Source: a candidate division WOR-3 bacterium
GTDB taxonomy: Bacteria; Hydrothermota; Tepidihabitantia; Tepidihabitantales; JBDRVQ01
Direction of reading: 5' to 3'
Assembly: GCA_039801905.1 (NCBI GenBank)
Contig: JBDRVQ010000010.1
Location: 1 to 49,230 of the forward strand
DNA length: 49,230 bases
The translations under genes and the position numbers were made by a program. This document shows, piece after piece, positions 37,918 through 47,740 of the stretch (its first letter is position 1; every line of letters begins with the position of its first letter). A model generated the notes under the pieces. The model saw nothing but the letters and a program-made list of their open reading frames with translations. It searched no databases and was not told the origin of the DNA.

Positions 37918-38499
37918 TCAACAACCTTCCTTTTGGGTGCAATAGGCGAGGAGGGTAATTTTAATATATTTTACCTCTTCTCTTTCTATACCCGGCAGAT
38001 TCTCCCTGAGTTCTTTTTTAATGTCTAATGAGAATCTTTGCCAGTCGGCAGGAGATACTTTATAAAGATGGGTGGTAGGGGAGTTCTGCCACTCTTGGAA
38101 GTTAGGGGTTGCAGAATAGAAATAGGTGGCACCAAGTTTTCTCTGGGCGGAATTGAGATACTCAATCACAATGCCGGCCGCTGCCGCGTATTCTTCAATA
38201 TTGGAATCGGCAAAAAATTTTGCCCGAAAAGAAAGAGTGGCAGCGAGGTTAGGAATTTTTATAACTTGGTAGATTTGGGCAGAACCGCAGAGGCTTTTAT
38301 AAACCCGGATATGATACTCTTTATCCACTTTTACCCTTCTTATCTCGTAGTCGCCCGCGTGGTTCTCTACTTTACTTCGCCAACCAAAATTCCAATCCTC
38401 ATTGAATTCCCCATTGACAATTTCTAAAGGAGGAGGGCTCTTGGGTCTCGGATAACAGAAGAGAAAGAGGAGGAAAGAGAAAATAAAAATTTCTCTCAC
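37918..38499 (-). CDS. Putative lipoprotein or exported protein, carbohydrate-binding-like
   Basis: The N-terminus MREIFIFSFLLFLFCYPRP is a short export signal with a Cys at 15 that could be lipidated, although the lipobox is poor. The rest (IVNGEFNEDWNFGWRSKVEN, YHIRVYKSLCGSAQIYQVIK) resembles a beta-sandwich of the kind found in carbohydrate-binding modules: NGEFN...WN...W near the start and a bound-ligand face with aromatic residues. The GTG start at 38499 abuts the stop of the metalloprotease gene, so it is translated from the same mRNA. The protein ends in CTQKEGC. Confidence 0.65.
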   Translation of the reverse strand: MREIFIFSFLLFLFCYPRPKSPPPLEIVNGEFNEDWNFGWRSKVENHAGDYEIRRVKVDKEYHIRVYKSLCGSAQIYQVIKIPNLAATLSFRAKFFADSNIEEYAAAAGIVIEYLNSAQRKLGATYFYSATPNFQEWQNSPTTHLYKVSPADWQRFSLDIKKELRENLPGIEREEVKYIKITLLAYCTQKEGC

Positions 38500-40566
38500 T
38501 TAACGGACAATTAAAACCTTCTTTCTTGCCTTTTTATCCGATAGGGGATTTAAAAAGTAAATGCCGGAGGGAAGTTGGAAGAGGGAGATTTTCTCCCCCT
38601 CATAAACCTTAATCCCTAAGGCGTTATAAACCTCCATCTTCTCCTTATCAAAAATAATCCTTTTTCCCTTTCCCTCGCCGATTCCGGAAGGAGAAACAGA
38701 AAAACTTCCCTCCACCTTGTCGTTAAAAGGGTTTTTATCATCCGCGTAGGCGGTTGAGCATCTGACAGTGAATTGACCAGTATCATTCGCTAGCCAGGTG
38801 GAATCAAAGGTGAGATCAAATTCCCGGCCCGCGGCTAAGTTTACCCGCTTCGTTGTCCGCCAGGAATTGATCCAAAAGTGGCAATCAAATTGGACCGGTA
38901 GGTTACCAAAGTTCTTCACCTTTGCTTTTGGTTGAATCACCCTTCCTTGGGGGACAGTACCCACTGGTTCTAAAATCTCTAAGACGCCAACATCCCGCAC
39001 CAGAACCAATATCCGGCCGGTTCTAAAATTATTGGCAACCCTTTCGTCGCCTTCTAAGGCTAAGGTGCAGATATAGTTTTGATAACCGCGCGCCCTTAAA
39101 GTACAGGGAGAAAATTCTTGTAAGAAAGAGTCGTTTGGGGAGAGGGTGAGCCTTCTTTGGTTGGTATAGAAATCACCAACCCGAAAGATGGCATCAAATG
39201 TTTCACTTTGCCTGCCGTAATTTTTCACCCAGGCTTTAGGGATGAAGAAAGAACCAGTATCCACCGAACCGGGTATACCGACCAGCGAAGCGACACCGAC
39301 ATCCCTTAAAATTCGGCAGTCCACATCGTAATCAAAGATTAAAGCCCCGGAGTGAAATTCCCAATCACAAACCACAGGAATTAAGGCAAAATGGACCCGG
39401 TCACCCCAATTGAAAGAATCCCGCCCAACATTGGTGAGCGAATCAAGTCGCATCTCAAAGATAAAATGATTTCCTGACTTATAGCCAATGACCCAGAGCC
39501 GCCACTTATACCCATCTTCCCCATTAAAGTTTAGGAGCAACTTGCCACCACCATTTTGGAGTTGGATAAAGTCACAACCCCCAGGAGCAAAAGGCGGACG
39601 GGGGTCTTCGGTCCCCCAGGTTGGATACTCGGTGATTGTCCTTAAAAGATAAGAGGTGGGCCAGAGGTTTCCTTCCTTAAAGAAGTGCGTCGTATCCGCA
39701 CGCATCCCGACAAAATAGCGCCAGAGGGCATAATCTTTTAGTGCCTCCCTTAGATTGGAGGAGTAATATTCCCGGAGGACAGAATCAATTGCCGAAAGGG
39801 TATTCTCCCCGGCCACTTCTCCCATCCTTTCCCAGACCCGGCGGGGACAAGTTATATCGTATCTGTCTTCTAAGAACATAAACCAAATTCCTCCGGCGTA
39901 GAGATAGAGATTTTGAACTGAGGTGATGGGATAGTCGGGATTGCCTAAGGGATTGGGAGAGGTGGACAAATAGCCGACATAGTCATTTATCTCTTCGTAA
40001 CAGCAATCTTCCATCCAGACCGCTGTATTCTCATAGATAAAATTCATCTCCCGGGCACTGTAACGAAATTGGGAGGCGTGGCTAAACTCATGGGCACAGG
40101 CAACCTTTAAGAAATTGCCGAGACCTAGACCGTTATCAATACCGATCCAACTTGTGGCTCCATTAGGATAGGGTTCTGAATACCAGGCTTCTGTTACACA
40201 CCAACCGCCGACACCGGAGGGTAGGTCATAGATGTAAACATCGTAACGGTCATCACCACCTTGGCCATAATCCGGTGGTGGTGCCGCCCAACCCATCGTA
40301 TCCATCTGCTTGTGCCAGGAATATTCAAAGTAACTGGCAACCGCCTGGGCATAGGTGGGATCCGAACGGTTTTGACCGTAAAGGGTGTAATGAATGAGAA
40401 AGTGCTCAGTCTCAATAATTGATTCCGGAGAGAGGTCAGGCCTTTGAAGAGGACTTTTAGCTAAAAATCTCTCTAAGGCGAAGAGGGTTCCGCACCAATT
40501 ATCTTTCTTTTGAGCCCAAAGAAGGGAAGAGAAGATAAAAAGCGAAAAGCCGATTATTTTTTTCAT
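38500..40566 (-). CDS. Secreted zinc metalloprotease-like protein with CARDB-like domains and sorting domain
   Basis: A signal peptide (MKKIIGFSLFIFSSLLWAQ) precedes a catalytic region with HEFSH (H159, E160, H163), a true HExxH zinc motif, and a downstream Glu-containing WMEDCCYEE helix. HFLIHYTLYG and DDRYDVYIYDLPSGVGG are characteristic of the MXAN_6640-type putative metalloproteases. Two CARDB-like beta domains follow (DVGVASLVGIPGSVDTG and DVGVLEILEPVGTVPQG). The end (YNALGIKVYEGE, LPSGIYFLNP, KKVLIVR) is a FlgD/T9SS-type sorting domain. It is therefore probably a surface-delivered protease. Activity is inferred from the motif only. Total length is 688 aa. Confidence 0.85.
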   Translation of the reverse strand: MKKIIGFSLFIFSSLLWAQKKDNWCGTLFALERFLAKSPLQRPDLSPESIIETEHFLIHYTLYGQNRSDPTYAQAVASYFEYSWHKQMDTMGWAAPPPDYGQGGDDRYDVYIYDLPSGVGGWCVTEAWYSEPYPNGATSWIGIDNGLGLGNFLKVACAHEFSHASQFRYSAREMNFIYENTAVWMEDCCYEEINDYVGYLSTSPNPLGNPDYPITSVQNLYLYAGGIWFMFLEDRYDITCPRRVWERMGEVAGENTLSAIDSVLREYYSSNLREALKDYALWRYFVGMRADTTHFFKEGNLWPTSYLLRTITEYPTWGTEDPRPPFAPGGCDFIQLQNGGGKLLLNFNGEDGYKWRLWVIGYKSGNHFIFEMRLDSLTNVGRDSFNWGDRVHFALIPVVCDWEFHSGALIFDYDVDCRILRDVGVASLVGIPGSVDTGSFFIPKAWVKNYGRQSETFDAIFRVGDFYTNQRRLTLSPNDSFLQEFSPCTLRARGYQNYICTLALEGDERVANNFRTGRILVLVRDVGVLEILEPVGTVPQGRVIQPKAKVKNFGNLPVQFDCHFWINSWRTTKRVNLAAGREFDLTFDSTWLANDTGQFTVRCSTAYADDKNPFNDKVEGSFSVSPSGIGEGKGKRIIFDKEKMEVYNALGIKVYEGEKISLFQLPSGIYFLNPLSDKKARKKVLIVR

Positions 40567-40571
40567 AAGCG

Positions 40572-40600
40572 ATTTTAAGGGAAGAGCACCCTTTCGTCAA
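40572..40600 (-). promoter_or_regulatory. Promoter of the metalloprotease gene, leaderless geometry
   Basis: On the minus strand TTGACG (40600-40595), 17 bp, TAAAAT (40577-40572), 5 nt to the ATG at 40566. Confidence 0.6.
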
Positions 40601-40624
40601 ACTATCGGTTTTTAGGCTGCTCTT

Positions 40625-42070
40625 TCAGTAATCTCCTACTTCTTTTTTATAAACCGTACAGAGTTTTTCTCCCCAGTTATCAATCGGGGCTAATTTGCCA
40701 AAGAAAAATCTCAATACCGGTGGCTCGTCAATAAACTTTAACCCTTTCACCAAATCCCGATGCTTAAAAAGCCAAGAGATGCGGTCAACCCCGTATTCAA
40801 TATGGGAAATGGTATAAACCCTTCTCGGCAGAGCGATTCTTGTCAGTTCCAAATCCGCCATTATCTCCTTCCCGGTCTCTTTATCCCGGTCGGTGGAGAT
40901 TGTTCCCCTTTCCATCGTTCGGATACCGGAGGCGAGATAGATAGCTGCCGCTAATGCTCCAGCCGGATACTGCTCTTGGGGGATATGGGGCAGAAATAGT
41001 TTGGCATCAAGGTGGCAGGCAAGACCACCGGGTGGGGTGACAACTGGGATATCATTTTCCAAAAGTCTTTGGGCAAAATATTTTACCTGCTCAATGGCGC
41101 AACCGGCCACATCCTCGGCGGTCATCTCCCACATCCCAATCGCCATTGCCTCTACTTCCTTCACCGACATCCCTCCATAGGTTAAAAAGCCTTCGTAGAC
41201 GGGAAGCCAATCGCGCATTGCCAAGTAATACTTTTCGTTATTGGTAGCAATCAAGCCGCCCCGCACGGAGGTATTCTTACGGGCACTCATATAATAGATA
41301 TCGGGGTAGGTGCAAATCTCTTTCACAATCTCCCCCACCGACTTATTCTCATAACCTTTTTCCCTCTGTTTTATCAAATAGGCATTCTCACAGATTAAGG
41401 AGCCATCAAGGACTAAGAGTAGGTTGTGCTCTTGGCAGATCTTTTTCACTTCTTTCAGATTTTCCATTGAGAAAGGTTGACCACCCATCAGATTGGCGGT
41501 TGCCTCCATCCGCACGTAGGCGATCTTATCCCGGCCGTATCTTTTAATCACATCTTGGAGTTTATTTAGGTCAATATTCCCTTTAAAAGGATGGGTACTT
41601 TTTGTATTTAAGGCTTCGTCGTTATAAATCTCTAAGATTGTGCCCCCCAAAAGTTCAATATGGGCGCGGGTGGTAGTGAAATGGTAGTTGGTGGGGACAA
41701 CTTGACCCGGTTTTAAGAAGACTTTATCAATCAAGTGCTCCGCGGCTCTTCCCTGGTGGGTGGGAAAGGCATACCTATAACCCAAAACCGCCCAGACCGC
41801 ATCCAAGAGTTTGTAATAACTGGCACCCCCGGCATAGGCATCATCGGCAACTATCATCCCGGCCAATTGATTGTCGGACATCGCATTCACTCCGGAATCG
41901 GTGAGCATATCTAAGAAGATGTCCTTGGTCCGCAAAAGGAAGGTGTTATAGCCCGCTTCCTCCATCGCCTTTAACCTCCGGTCAACCGATGGCAGTTCTA
42001 ATTTTTGAACAATCCTCACCCGATGGCCTTCAATCGGAATCTCTTTATTATTGGTCAACTTAATGCGCAT
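40625..42070 (-). CDS. tpl: Tyrosine phenol-lyase (beta-eliminating lyase)
   Basis: A PLP enzyme of the tryptophanase/tyrosine phenol-lyase family, which splits the aromatic amino acid into phenol (or indole), pyruvate and ammonia. YMSARKNTSVRGG holds the PLP Lys. SGIRTMERG contains the Arg characteristic of tyrosine phenol-lyases, and LRFFFGKL has Phe where tryptophanases have His (LRHF), so tyrosine is the likelier substrate. HQGRAAEHL and EATANLMGGQPFSMENL are family blocks. Length 481 aa is a little longer than usual. GGGAGGAG precedes the ATG and a TTGACA promoter lies upstream. It would let the cell ferment tyrosine. Confidence 0.8.
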   Translation of the reverse strand: MRIKLTNNKEIPIEGHRVRIVQKLELPSVDRRLKAMEEAGYNTFLLRTKDIFLDMLTDSGVNAMSDNQLAGMIVADDAYAGGASYYKLLDAVWAVLGYRYAFPTHQGRAAEHLIDKVFLKPGQVVPTNYHFTTTRAHIELLGGTILEIYNDEALNTKSTHPFKGNIDLNKLQDVIKRYGRDKIAYVRMEATANLMGGQPFSMENLKEVKKICQEHNLLLVLDGSLICENAYLIKQREKGYENKSVGEIVKEICTYPDIYYMSARKNTSVRGGLIATNNEKYYLAMRDWLPVYEGFLTYGGMSVKEVEAMAIGMWEMTAEDVAGCAIEQVKYFAQRLLENDIPVVTPPGGLACHLDAKLFLPHIPQEQYPAGALAAAIYLASGIRTMERGTISTDRDKETGKEIMADLELTRIALPRRVYTISHIEYGVDRISWLFKHRDLVKGLKFIDEPPVLRFFFGKLAPIDNWGEKLCTVYKKEVGDY

Positions 42071-42125
42071 TATCTCCTCCCTTTAAATAAAAATGAAATA
42101 AGTTCTTTCATTTTTATAAAGAATA

Positions 42126-42153
42126 AATATAAGAAAAAATTGTTAAATGTCAA
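42126..42153 (-). promoter_or_regulatory. Promoter of the tyrosine phenol-lyase gene
   Basis: On the minus strand TTGACA (42153-42148), 16 bp, TATATT (42131-42126). A leader of about 50 nt with a ribosome-binding site follows, so this gene is not leaderless. It is back to back with the accA promoter. Confidence 0.75.
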
Positions 42154-42196
42154 GGTATCACCAAATCCTCTCTGGGATATTTACCTCTCTTATTAG

Positions 42197-42224
42197 TTGA
42201 CATTAAGAAAAAATAGGCTATTTT
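42197..42224 (+). promoter_or_regulatory. accA operon promoter, leaderless geometry
   Basis: TTGACA (42197-42202), 16 bp, TATTTT (42219-42224). The in-frame GTG at 42230 is 5 nt after the -10 box. Confidence 0.7.
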
Positions 42225-42229
42225 ATGAG

Positions 42230-43171
42230 GTGGAAAAGGAATACTTGGATTTTGAGAAACCCCTCCAAGAATTGGAGGAGAAACTTCGGGATCTGTTAGA
42301 TTTGGGGATAGAGGATAAAAGGGTCTTAGAGTTAAAGGAGAATATTATTAAATTGAAACAGAAGATTTATGCTAACTTAACTCCTTGGCAGAGGGTACTT
42401 TTAGCCCGCCACCCTTCTCGCCCTTACACCTTGGATTACATTTTAAGGATTACCGAGGATTTTATTGAATTGGCAGGTGACCGGAGGTATGGTAATGATA
42501 AAGCGATCGTGGCTGGTTTTGGGAAATTGGAAGGGGAAAGGGTTTGTATCTGTGGTCACCAGAAGGGAAGAACAACCAAAGAGAAGTTAGAGAGGAATTT
42601 TGGGATGCCCCACCCCGAAGGTTATCGGAAGGCATTGCGGGTGATGAGACTGGCGGAGAAGTTTAATCTACCAATCATCACCTTTATTGATACCCCGGGC
42701 GCCTTTCCCGGGGTGGGGGCAGAAGAACGCGGGCAAGCCGAAGCGATTGCCCAAAATCTCTTCACCATGGGACAGCTCACCGTCCCCATTATCTGCGTCG
42801 TGATTGGGGAAGGAGGTTCGGGTGGTGCCTTAGCCTTAGGGGTTGGGGATAGAATTTTAGCTTTAGAGAATGCTATCTATTCGGTCATTTCCCCAGAAGG
42901 TTGCGCTTCTATTCTCTGGCGGGATGGGAGTAAGGCAGCAGAGGCAGCAGCGGTCCTAAAGATGACCGCTGCTGAATTACAGAGATTCGGGATTATAGAT
43001 GAGATAATCCCGGAACCATTAGGAGGTGCCCATCAGGATTGGGATGAGGCGGCAAGTTTGGTGAAAGAGGCGATCAAGAGGAACCTCGCCCTCCTGCGGG
43101 GAATACCAGAAGAAAGATTACTGGCGCAACGTCGGGAAAAATTTGCTCGGATGGGGGTCTTTAAGGAATGA
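42230..43171 (+). CDS. accA: Acetyl-CoA carboxylase carboxyltransferase subunit alpha
   Basis: AccA with AccD transfers carboxyl from biotin to acetyl-CoA in fatty acid synthesis. [54 protein letters not shown] and [15 protein letters not shown] are canonical. I place the start at the GTG at 42230 (313 aa). A longer reading would begin with the TTG of the -35 box itself, which cannot be transcribed from this promoter. The stop overlaps era (ATGA). accD and the biotin carboxylase genes are not in the window. Confidence 0.93.
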   Translation: MEKEYLDFEKPLQELEEKLRDLLDLGIEDKRVLELKENIIKLKQKIYANLTPWQRVLLARHPSRPYTLDYILRITEDFIELAGDRRYGNDKAIVAGFGKLEGERVCICGHQKGRTTKEKLERNFGMPHPEGYRKALRVMRLAEKFNLPIITFIDTPGAFPGVGAEERGQAEAIAQNLFTMGQLTVPIICVVIGEGGSGGALALGVGDRILALENAIYSVISPEGCASILWRDGSKAAEAAAVLKMTAAELQRFGIIDEIIPEPLGGAHQDWDEAASLVKEAIKRNLALLRGIPEERLLAQRREKFARMGVFKE

Positions 43172-44046
43172 AGGTTGGTTATTGCGGATTGGTTGGAAAA
43201 CCTAATGTGGGAAAGTCAACCCTCCTTAACGCCCTCCTCAAATATAAGTTAGCAATCATCTCTCCCAAACCCCAGACCACCCGCCATCGGATTTTAGGGA
43301 TTTTAAGCGGTGAAGGTTATCAGATCCTCTTCTTAGACTCTCCAGGGATTTTAACCCCCAAATACACCCTCCAAGAGATGATGGTGAAGGAGATTATGGA
43401 AGTGATTACGGATTCTGATGTCATCCTTTTCGTTACCGAAGCCTTCGGTCCCCCAGATGAGATCGAAGAGAAGAATTTGAAGAGATTGCTGGCAGAGAAG
43501 AAGCCGACGCTGATCGTCATTAATAAGGTGGACTTGGTGCCTAAGGATTCGCTTTTACCGATAATTGATAAGTATCAGGAGATGGGTTTTAAAGATATCT
43601 ATCCCATTTCCGCTTTGCAATTGGATGGGATTGAAGAGTTGAAAAAGGGGATTGTTGAGAAATTACCAGAAGGGGAACCTTATTATCCACCGGAGGAGAT
43701 TTCCGACCGTCCCCAACGCTTCTTCGTGGCAGAGATTTTAAGGGAGGCAATTTTTAACCTTTACGGAGAGGAGATCCCTTACGCCACAACCGTGGAGGTG
43801 GAAGAGTTTAAAGAAAGGGAAGGGGGGAAGGATTACATCCGGGCGATAATCTATGTGGAGAAGCCTTCCCAAAAGAAGATTATTATTGGTGAGGGCGGAA
43901 AGGCGATAAAAAGATTAGGGAGTTGGGCAAGAAAAAATATAGAGAATTTTTTAGGTAAAGAAGTCTATTTGGAATTATGGGTCAAAGTGGCGGAAGGTTG
44001 GCGTAAGGATATAAACTTCATCAGAGATAAAATCTATAATCCATAG
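43168..44046 (+). CDS. era: GTPase Era
   Basis: Era is an essential GTPase that helps 16S rRNA maturation and 30S assembly. [15 protein letters not shown] (G1), TTRHR (G2), DSPGI (G3) and NKVDL (G4) are seen. The C-terminal KH domain has [19 protein letters not shown]. Length is 292 aa. ATGA overlap with accA and a one-base overlap with miaA make this a coupled run. Confidence 0.97.
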   Translation: MKVGYCGLVGKPNVGKSTLLNALLKYKLAIISPKPQTTRHRILGILSGEGYQILFLDSPGILTPKYTLQEMMVKEIMEVITDSDVILFVTEAFGPPDEIEEKNLKRLLAEKKPTLIVINKVDLVPKDSLLPIIDKYQEMGFKDIYPISALQLDGIEELKKGIVEKLPEGEPYYPPEEISDRPQRFFVAEILREAIFNLYGEEIPYATTVEVEEFKEREGGKDYIRAIIYVEKPSQKKIIIGEGGKAIKRLGSWARKNIENFLGKEVYLELWVKVAEGWRKDINFIRDKIYNP

Positions 44047-44945
44047 TGAAGGTTTTGACAATTGTCGGACCGACCGCGGTGGGGAAGACCGAGGTCAGTT
44101 TCCTCTTGGCCTTACGGCATAACTTAGAGATCATTTCGGCGGATTCGCGGCAGGTTTATCAATTTTTGGATATCGGAACCGCCAAACCGCCGAAGGAGAT
44201 GCGAGAAAGGGTTAAATTCCATCTCCTTGATATCGTTTCCCCGGATAAGGTTTTGAGTGCTGGTGACTTCGCTCTCCGGGCAAGAGAGGTGATGGATAGA
44301 CTTTCTCAAGAAGGGAGGAGGTTTTTAATCTGCGGGGGGAGCGGCCTCTATATCCGGGCAATTTTTAAGCCCCTGGCCAAGATCCCAAAGATTGACCCAA
44401 AAATTCGGGAGGAGTTGCAGGGAAAGAGTTTGGAACTCCTCTACCAAGAATTAGAGAAAGTTGATCCAACCGCTGCCCAGAGAATCCACCCTCAGGACCG
44501 ACAGAGAATTATTCGCGCCTTAGAGGTCTTCTTTCAGACAAAAAGACCCCTCTCTTTTTTCTGGTCGGGAAAAGAAGGAGAGTGTCCCTACCAACCATTT
44601 TATATTGGCCTTTTCCTGCCTAAGAAGACCCTTTATCGGAGGATAGAGGAACGATTGGCAAGGATGATGCAGGAAGGGTTTTTAGAAGAGGTGCGGAGAC
44701 TTTTAGATTTGGGTTATGATGAGAACCTTTATCCCTTTAATGCCTTCGGTTATAAAGAACTGATGAGATACCTAAAGGGGAAATTAACCTTAGAAGAGGC
44801 GCTGCGGATTATTAAAAAAAAGACAAAGGATTATGCGAAAAGACAGTTGACCTGGTTCAAGAGGGAGAGAATTTACTGGCTTGACAATTCCGACCCGGAG
44901 AGGACGGTTAAAGAGATTGAAGAGCTCTTCCCTTTGGGTGAATGA
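44046..44945 (+). CDS. miaA: tRNA dimethylallyltransferase
   Basis: Transfers a dimethylallyl group to A37 of UNN-reading tRNAs. The P-loop GPTAVGKTEVS, SADSRQVYQFLDIGTAKP, GGSGLYIRAIF and the C-terminal KRQLTWFKRE are diagnostic. The start is a GTG overlapping the era stop. Length (299 aa) is normal. Confidence 0.97.
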   Translation: MKVLTIVGPTAVGKTEVSFLLALRHNLEIISADSRQVYQFLDIGTAKPPKEMRERVKFHLLDIVSPDKVLSAGDFALRAREVMDRLSQEGRRFLICGGSGLYIRAIFKPLAKIPKIDPKIREELQGKSLELLYQELEKVDPTAAQRIHPQDRQRIIRALEVFFQTKRPLSFFWSGKEGECPYQPFYIGLFLPKKTLYRRIEERLARMMQEGFLEEVRRLLDLGYDENLYPFNAFGYKELMRYLKGKLTLEEALRIIKKKTKDYAKRQLTWFKRERIYWLDNSDPERTVKEIEELFPLGE

Positions 44946-45607
44946 ACTTTTTGGGATTTGGTGCGATCTTTGACTACGACGGGGTGATTGTTGATACCGA
45001 GCCCATCTATCTTCTGGCGATGCAGGAGATGGCAAAGAAAAGGGGTAAGGATTTTACCTTAGAGACGAAAAGGGAAGTTATGGGAACCGGTGGTCTATTG
45101 AGTATGAAGATTATGAAGGAGAGGCTCTCCTTAAAGGAAAATCCAGAAGAACTATTAAAAGAAAGAAGTGAGATTTACGGTCGGTTATTGTCAAGATTTG
45201 GCATTGCGCCCCGCCCGGGTCTATTTTTCGCTTTGACCCTTTTTAAGAAGATGGGTTTTGAGAAAGCGATTGCCTCCTCTTCCCAAAGAAAGTGGATTGA
45301 GATGGGATTAAAAAGTTTAGGTATTGAAAATGAGTTTAAAGTGATCGTCTCGGGAGAAGAGGTGAAGGAGGCAAAGCCTGCTCCGGAGATCTTCCTTTTA
45401 GCCAGTTCCCGCTTGGGGATTGATAAGGAGAAGTGCTTGGTCTTAGAAGACACCTTACCCGGGGTAAAGGCGGCAAAGGGGGCAAGGATGAGGTGTATTG
45501 CCATCCCCAATCAATACAATCAAGATGAAGATTTCTCCTTAGCAGACCGCAAAATTAGTAGTTTATTAGAAATCACGGAGGAGATGATAAGAGAGATCTT
45601 CCTCTAA
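44942..45607 (+). CDS. HAD-family hydrolase, phosphoglucomutase/phosphatase-like
   Basis: IFDYDGVIVDTEPIYLLAM is the DxDGV(I)xDTE motif I of beta-phosphoglucomutase-like HAD proteins, with nucleophile Asp and general acid/base Asp. Motif II is IASSSQRKW, motif III is the Lys in EEVKEAKPAPE and motif IV is LEDTLPGVKAAKGA. It could be a sugar-phosphate phosphatase or mutase; the substrate cannot be read from sequence. ATGA overlap with miaA. Length 221 aa. Confidence 0.88.
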   Translation: MNFLGFGAIFDYDGVIVDTEPIYLLAMQEMAKKRGKDFTLETKREVMGTGGLLSMKIMKERLSLKENPEELLKERSEIYGRLLSRFGIAPRPGLFFALTLFKKMGFEKAIASSSQRKWIEMGLKSLGIENEFKVIVSGEEVKEAKPAPEIFLLASSRLGIDKEKCLVLEDTLPGVKAAKGARMRCIAIPNQYNQDEDFSLADRKISSLLEITEEMIREIFL

Positions 45608-45613
45608 AAGGTA

Positions 45614-47740
45614 GTGCGTCCCTTTGCCCGAAGGGTTCTTTTCTTTTTAATTCTCGGTATCATCTTTGGGGAGTATCTCCCCTTTCCTCTCCTTCTCCTC
45701 TCTCTCCTCTTATCCCTCCTCCTTCTTCTCCCCACCCGTTTCTTCTCCCTCTATCTTCTCTTCTCCTCCCTCTTCTCTCTCCATTACCATCTGAAACGAC
45801 CGCTCTTCCCAAAAGAGTTCTACTTTCGGGAAATTTCTTTCATTGGGAAAATAAGAGAAGAGAAAAATGGTTTTTGGGTATTGGAGTTGAATTCAATTTT
45901 TGCCAAGGGTAAAAAGATGAAAGGGGAAGGGAAAGCGAATCTCTTTATGAGAGATAGTATCCCTCTCCAATTGGGCGATCTTCTTTGGGTGAGGGGAAAA
46001 CTCAAACCCTTAAACTATCCCAAGAATCCTCACCTTTTTGACCGAAATAAGTTTTTAAGGCGGCAGGGTTTTATTGGCAACCTCTTTGCCCAAGAGGTGG
46101 AAGTCTTAGCGAAAGGGAAAATTCCATTCTTTCTCCGGTTAATCATCTCTTGCCGGAATTATTGCTCCCGCACCCTCAGTCAGTATCTTAAAGGAGAGGA
46201 AAGAGCACTTCTCTTTGCCCTACTCTTCGGGGAGGGGAAAAAACTCCCTTATAAAGTGAGGGAGTATTTCTCAAGGGCGGGGATTTATCACATATTGGCG
46301 GTTTCCGGTTTGCACATCGGCATTTTCGCTTTCTCCCTCTTTATTCTCCTTTCGGTTTTAAGAATAAAAAATTGGGCAAGGCTTTTTATCATTACTTTTC
46401 TTCTTTTATTCTACCTCGCAATGGCCGGTTTTAGTCCCTCCGCAACTCGGGCAACGATTATCTTCTTACTCCTCCTCTATTCCTCTCTCCCCCAGAGGAA
46501 GACCGATTCTTTTCATTCTCTTGTCCTCGCTGCCATTTTTATCCTTCTCTTCTCTCCAACCTCCCTCTTTCATATCGGCTTCCAACTCTCTTTTATCGTA
46601 ACGGCCTTCATCCTTCTATTTGCCCATCGCCTCTATTCCCTTTTCCGCAGTCACCACCTCCCCTCTCTTATCAAAAAATATATCCTTCTTCCTCTTTCTG
46701 TTTCCTTTTCTTCTTTTCTCGGATCTTTTCCCCTCCTTTGGTTCCACTTCTCCCAAATACCCCTCCTCGGTATTGTTGCCAATCTCATTATCATCCCCTT
46801 AGTCAGTTTCCTATTATCCTCAACCCTTCTCTTTCTTCTCCTCAATTTACTTCATCCCGCTTTGGGGCAATTTCTCTCCCCTACCTTGGCTCTTTCCTCC
46901 CAAATAATTTTAGGATTGGGTAAATTCTTTGGCTCGCAAAAATTTTCTACTCTTAACCTCAGCCCACCTTCCCTCCCCTCTCTTCTTTGGCTTTACCTTT
47001 TACTCCTCCTGCCATTAAAATTTAACGAGAGAAGGATAAGAAGATTATGGTCATTTTTCTTCCTTATCGGTCTCAACCTTTCCCTTTGGTCTTCCCTGGT
47101 AAAAAGGGAAACAGTTCGGATAACATTTCTTGACACCTACCACTCCGAGCCGATCTTGATCGAAGTCCAAGATAAGAAGTTTCTCATCCTCACCGGGAAA
47201 TGGGAAGAAATTTTGGATAACTTTCTTCTCCGGAAAGGGGTAAAAAAATTAGCTATCCTCTTTCTCCCCAAAATTAGGGAAAGAGAGTTAATTTCTTTCT
47301 TAAATAGAGGTGGTGGGTTAGAGATAGAAAAGATAATTGTCCCCAAGAATTTTTCTTTTTCCCTGCCCGGGGTATTAAAAGTAGAGAGGGGATACGAGAT
47401 AATCTATTCGGGAGTAAATTTCCACCTCCTCCCGGAAAGATCTTCCTACAATATCCTTTTTTGGGCTAATGGCCAAAAACTAATTTTCTCTTTTGGGGAA
47501 GAAGGAGGAAATGGGGCTTTCCTTAAAAAGATTGGTGGGGATTTAAGTAGGAAAAAGATTAAAAAGGTGATGGAAAAGAAGGATGCTCAGTATTTTGTCA
47601 TCCAGAAAAGAGGGTTTCATTTGAAAGGAGATTCTTCTTTATTGAATACATCTTCCGGAGCGATTGTGGTGGAGATTGGGAAGGAGACAAAAATCTTTTC
47701 TTCTCAAAGAGGACTACTTCCTTTCCACCGGAGCGAATAA
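45614..47740 (+). CDS. comEC: ComEC/Rec2-type DNA uptake channel protein
   Basis: The polytopic membrane protein would carry single-stranded DNA across the inner membrane in transformation. About ten hydrophobic helices are present. The competence motif AVSGLHIGIFAFSLFILLSV sits in the channel domain, and residues 60-150 form the N-terminal OB-like domain. The C-terminal part begins ITFLDTYHSEPILIEV where typical ComEC reads FLDVGQGD, and no HxHxDH appears, so the metallo-beta-lactamase-like domain looks inactive or lost. The start is a GTG at 45614. Length 708 aa. No other competence genes are in the window apart from a pilin at 25101. Confidence 0.88.
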   Translation: MRPFARRVLFFLILGIIFGEYLPFPLLLLSLLLSLLLLLPTRFFSLYLLFSSLFSLHYHLKRPLFPKEFYFREISFIGKIREEKNGFWVLELNSIFAKGKKMKGEGKANLFMRDSIPLQLGDLLWVRGKLKPLNYPKNPHLFDRNKFLRRQGFIGNLFAQEVEVLAKGKIPFFLRLIISCRNYCSRTLSQYLKGEERALLFALLFGEGKKLPYKVREYFSRAGIYHILAVSGLHIGIFAFSLFILLSVLRIKNWARLFIITFLLLFYLAMAGFSPSATRATIIFLLLLYSSLPQRKTDSFHSLVLAAIFILLFSPTSLFHIGFQLSFIVTAFILLFAHRLYSLFRSHHLPSLIKKYILLPLSVSFSSFLGSFPLLWFHFSQIPLLGIVANLIIIPLVSFLLSSTLLFLLLNLLHPALGQFLSPTLALSSQIILGLGKFFGSQKFSTLNLSPPSLPSLLWLYLLLLLPLKFNERRIRRLWSFFFLIGLNLSLWSSLVKRETVRITFLDTYHSEPILIEVQDKKFLILTGKWEEILDNFLLRKGVKKLAILFLPKIRERELISFLNRGGGLEIEKIIVPKNFSFSLPGVLKVERGYEIIYSGVNFHLLPERSSYNILFWANGQKLIFSFGEEGGNGAFLKKIGGDLSRKKIKKVMEKKDAQYFVIQKRGFHLKGDSSLLNTSSGAIVVEIGKETKIFSSQRGLLPFHRSE

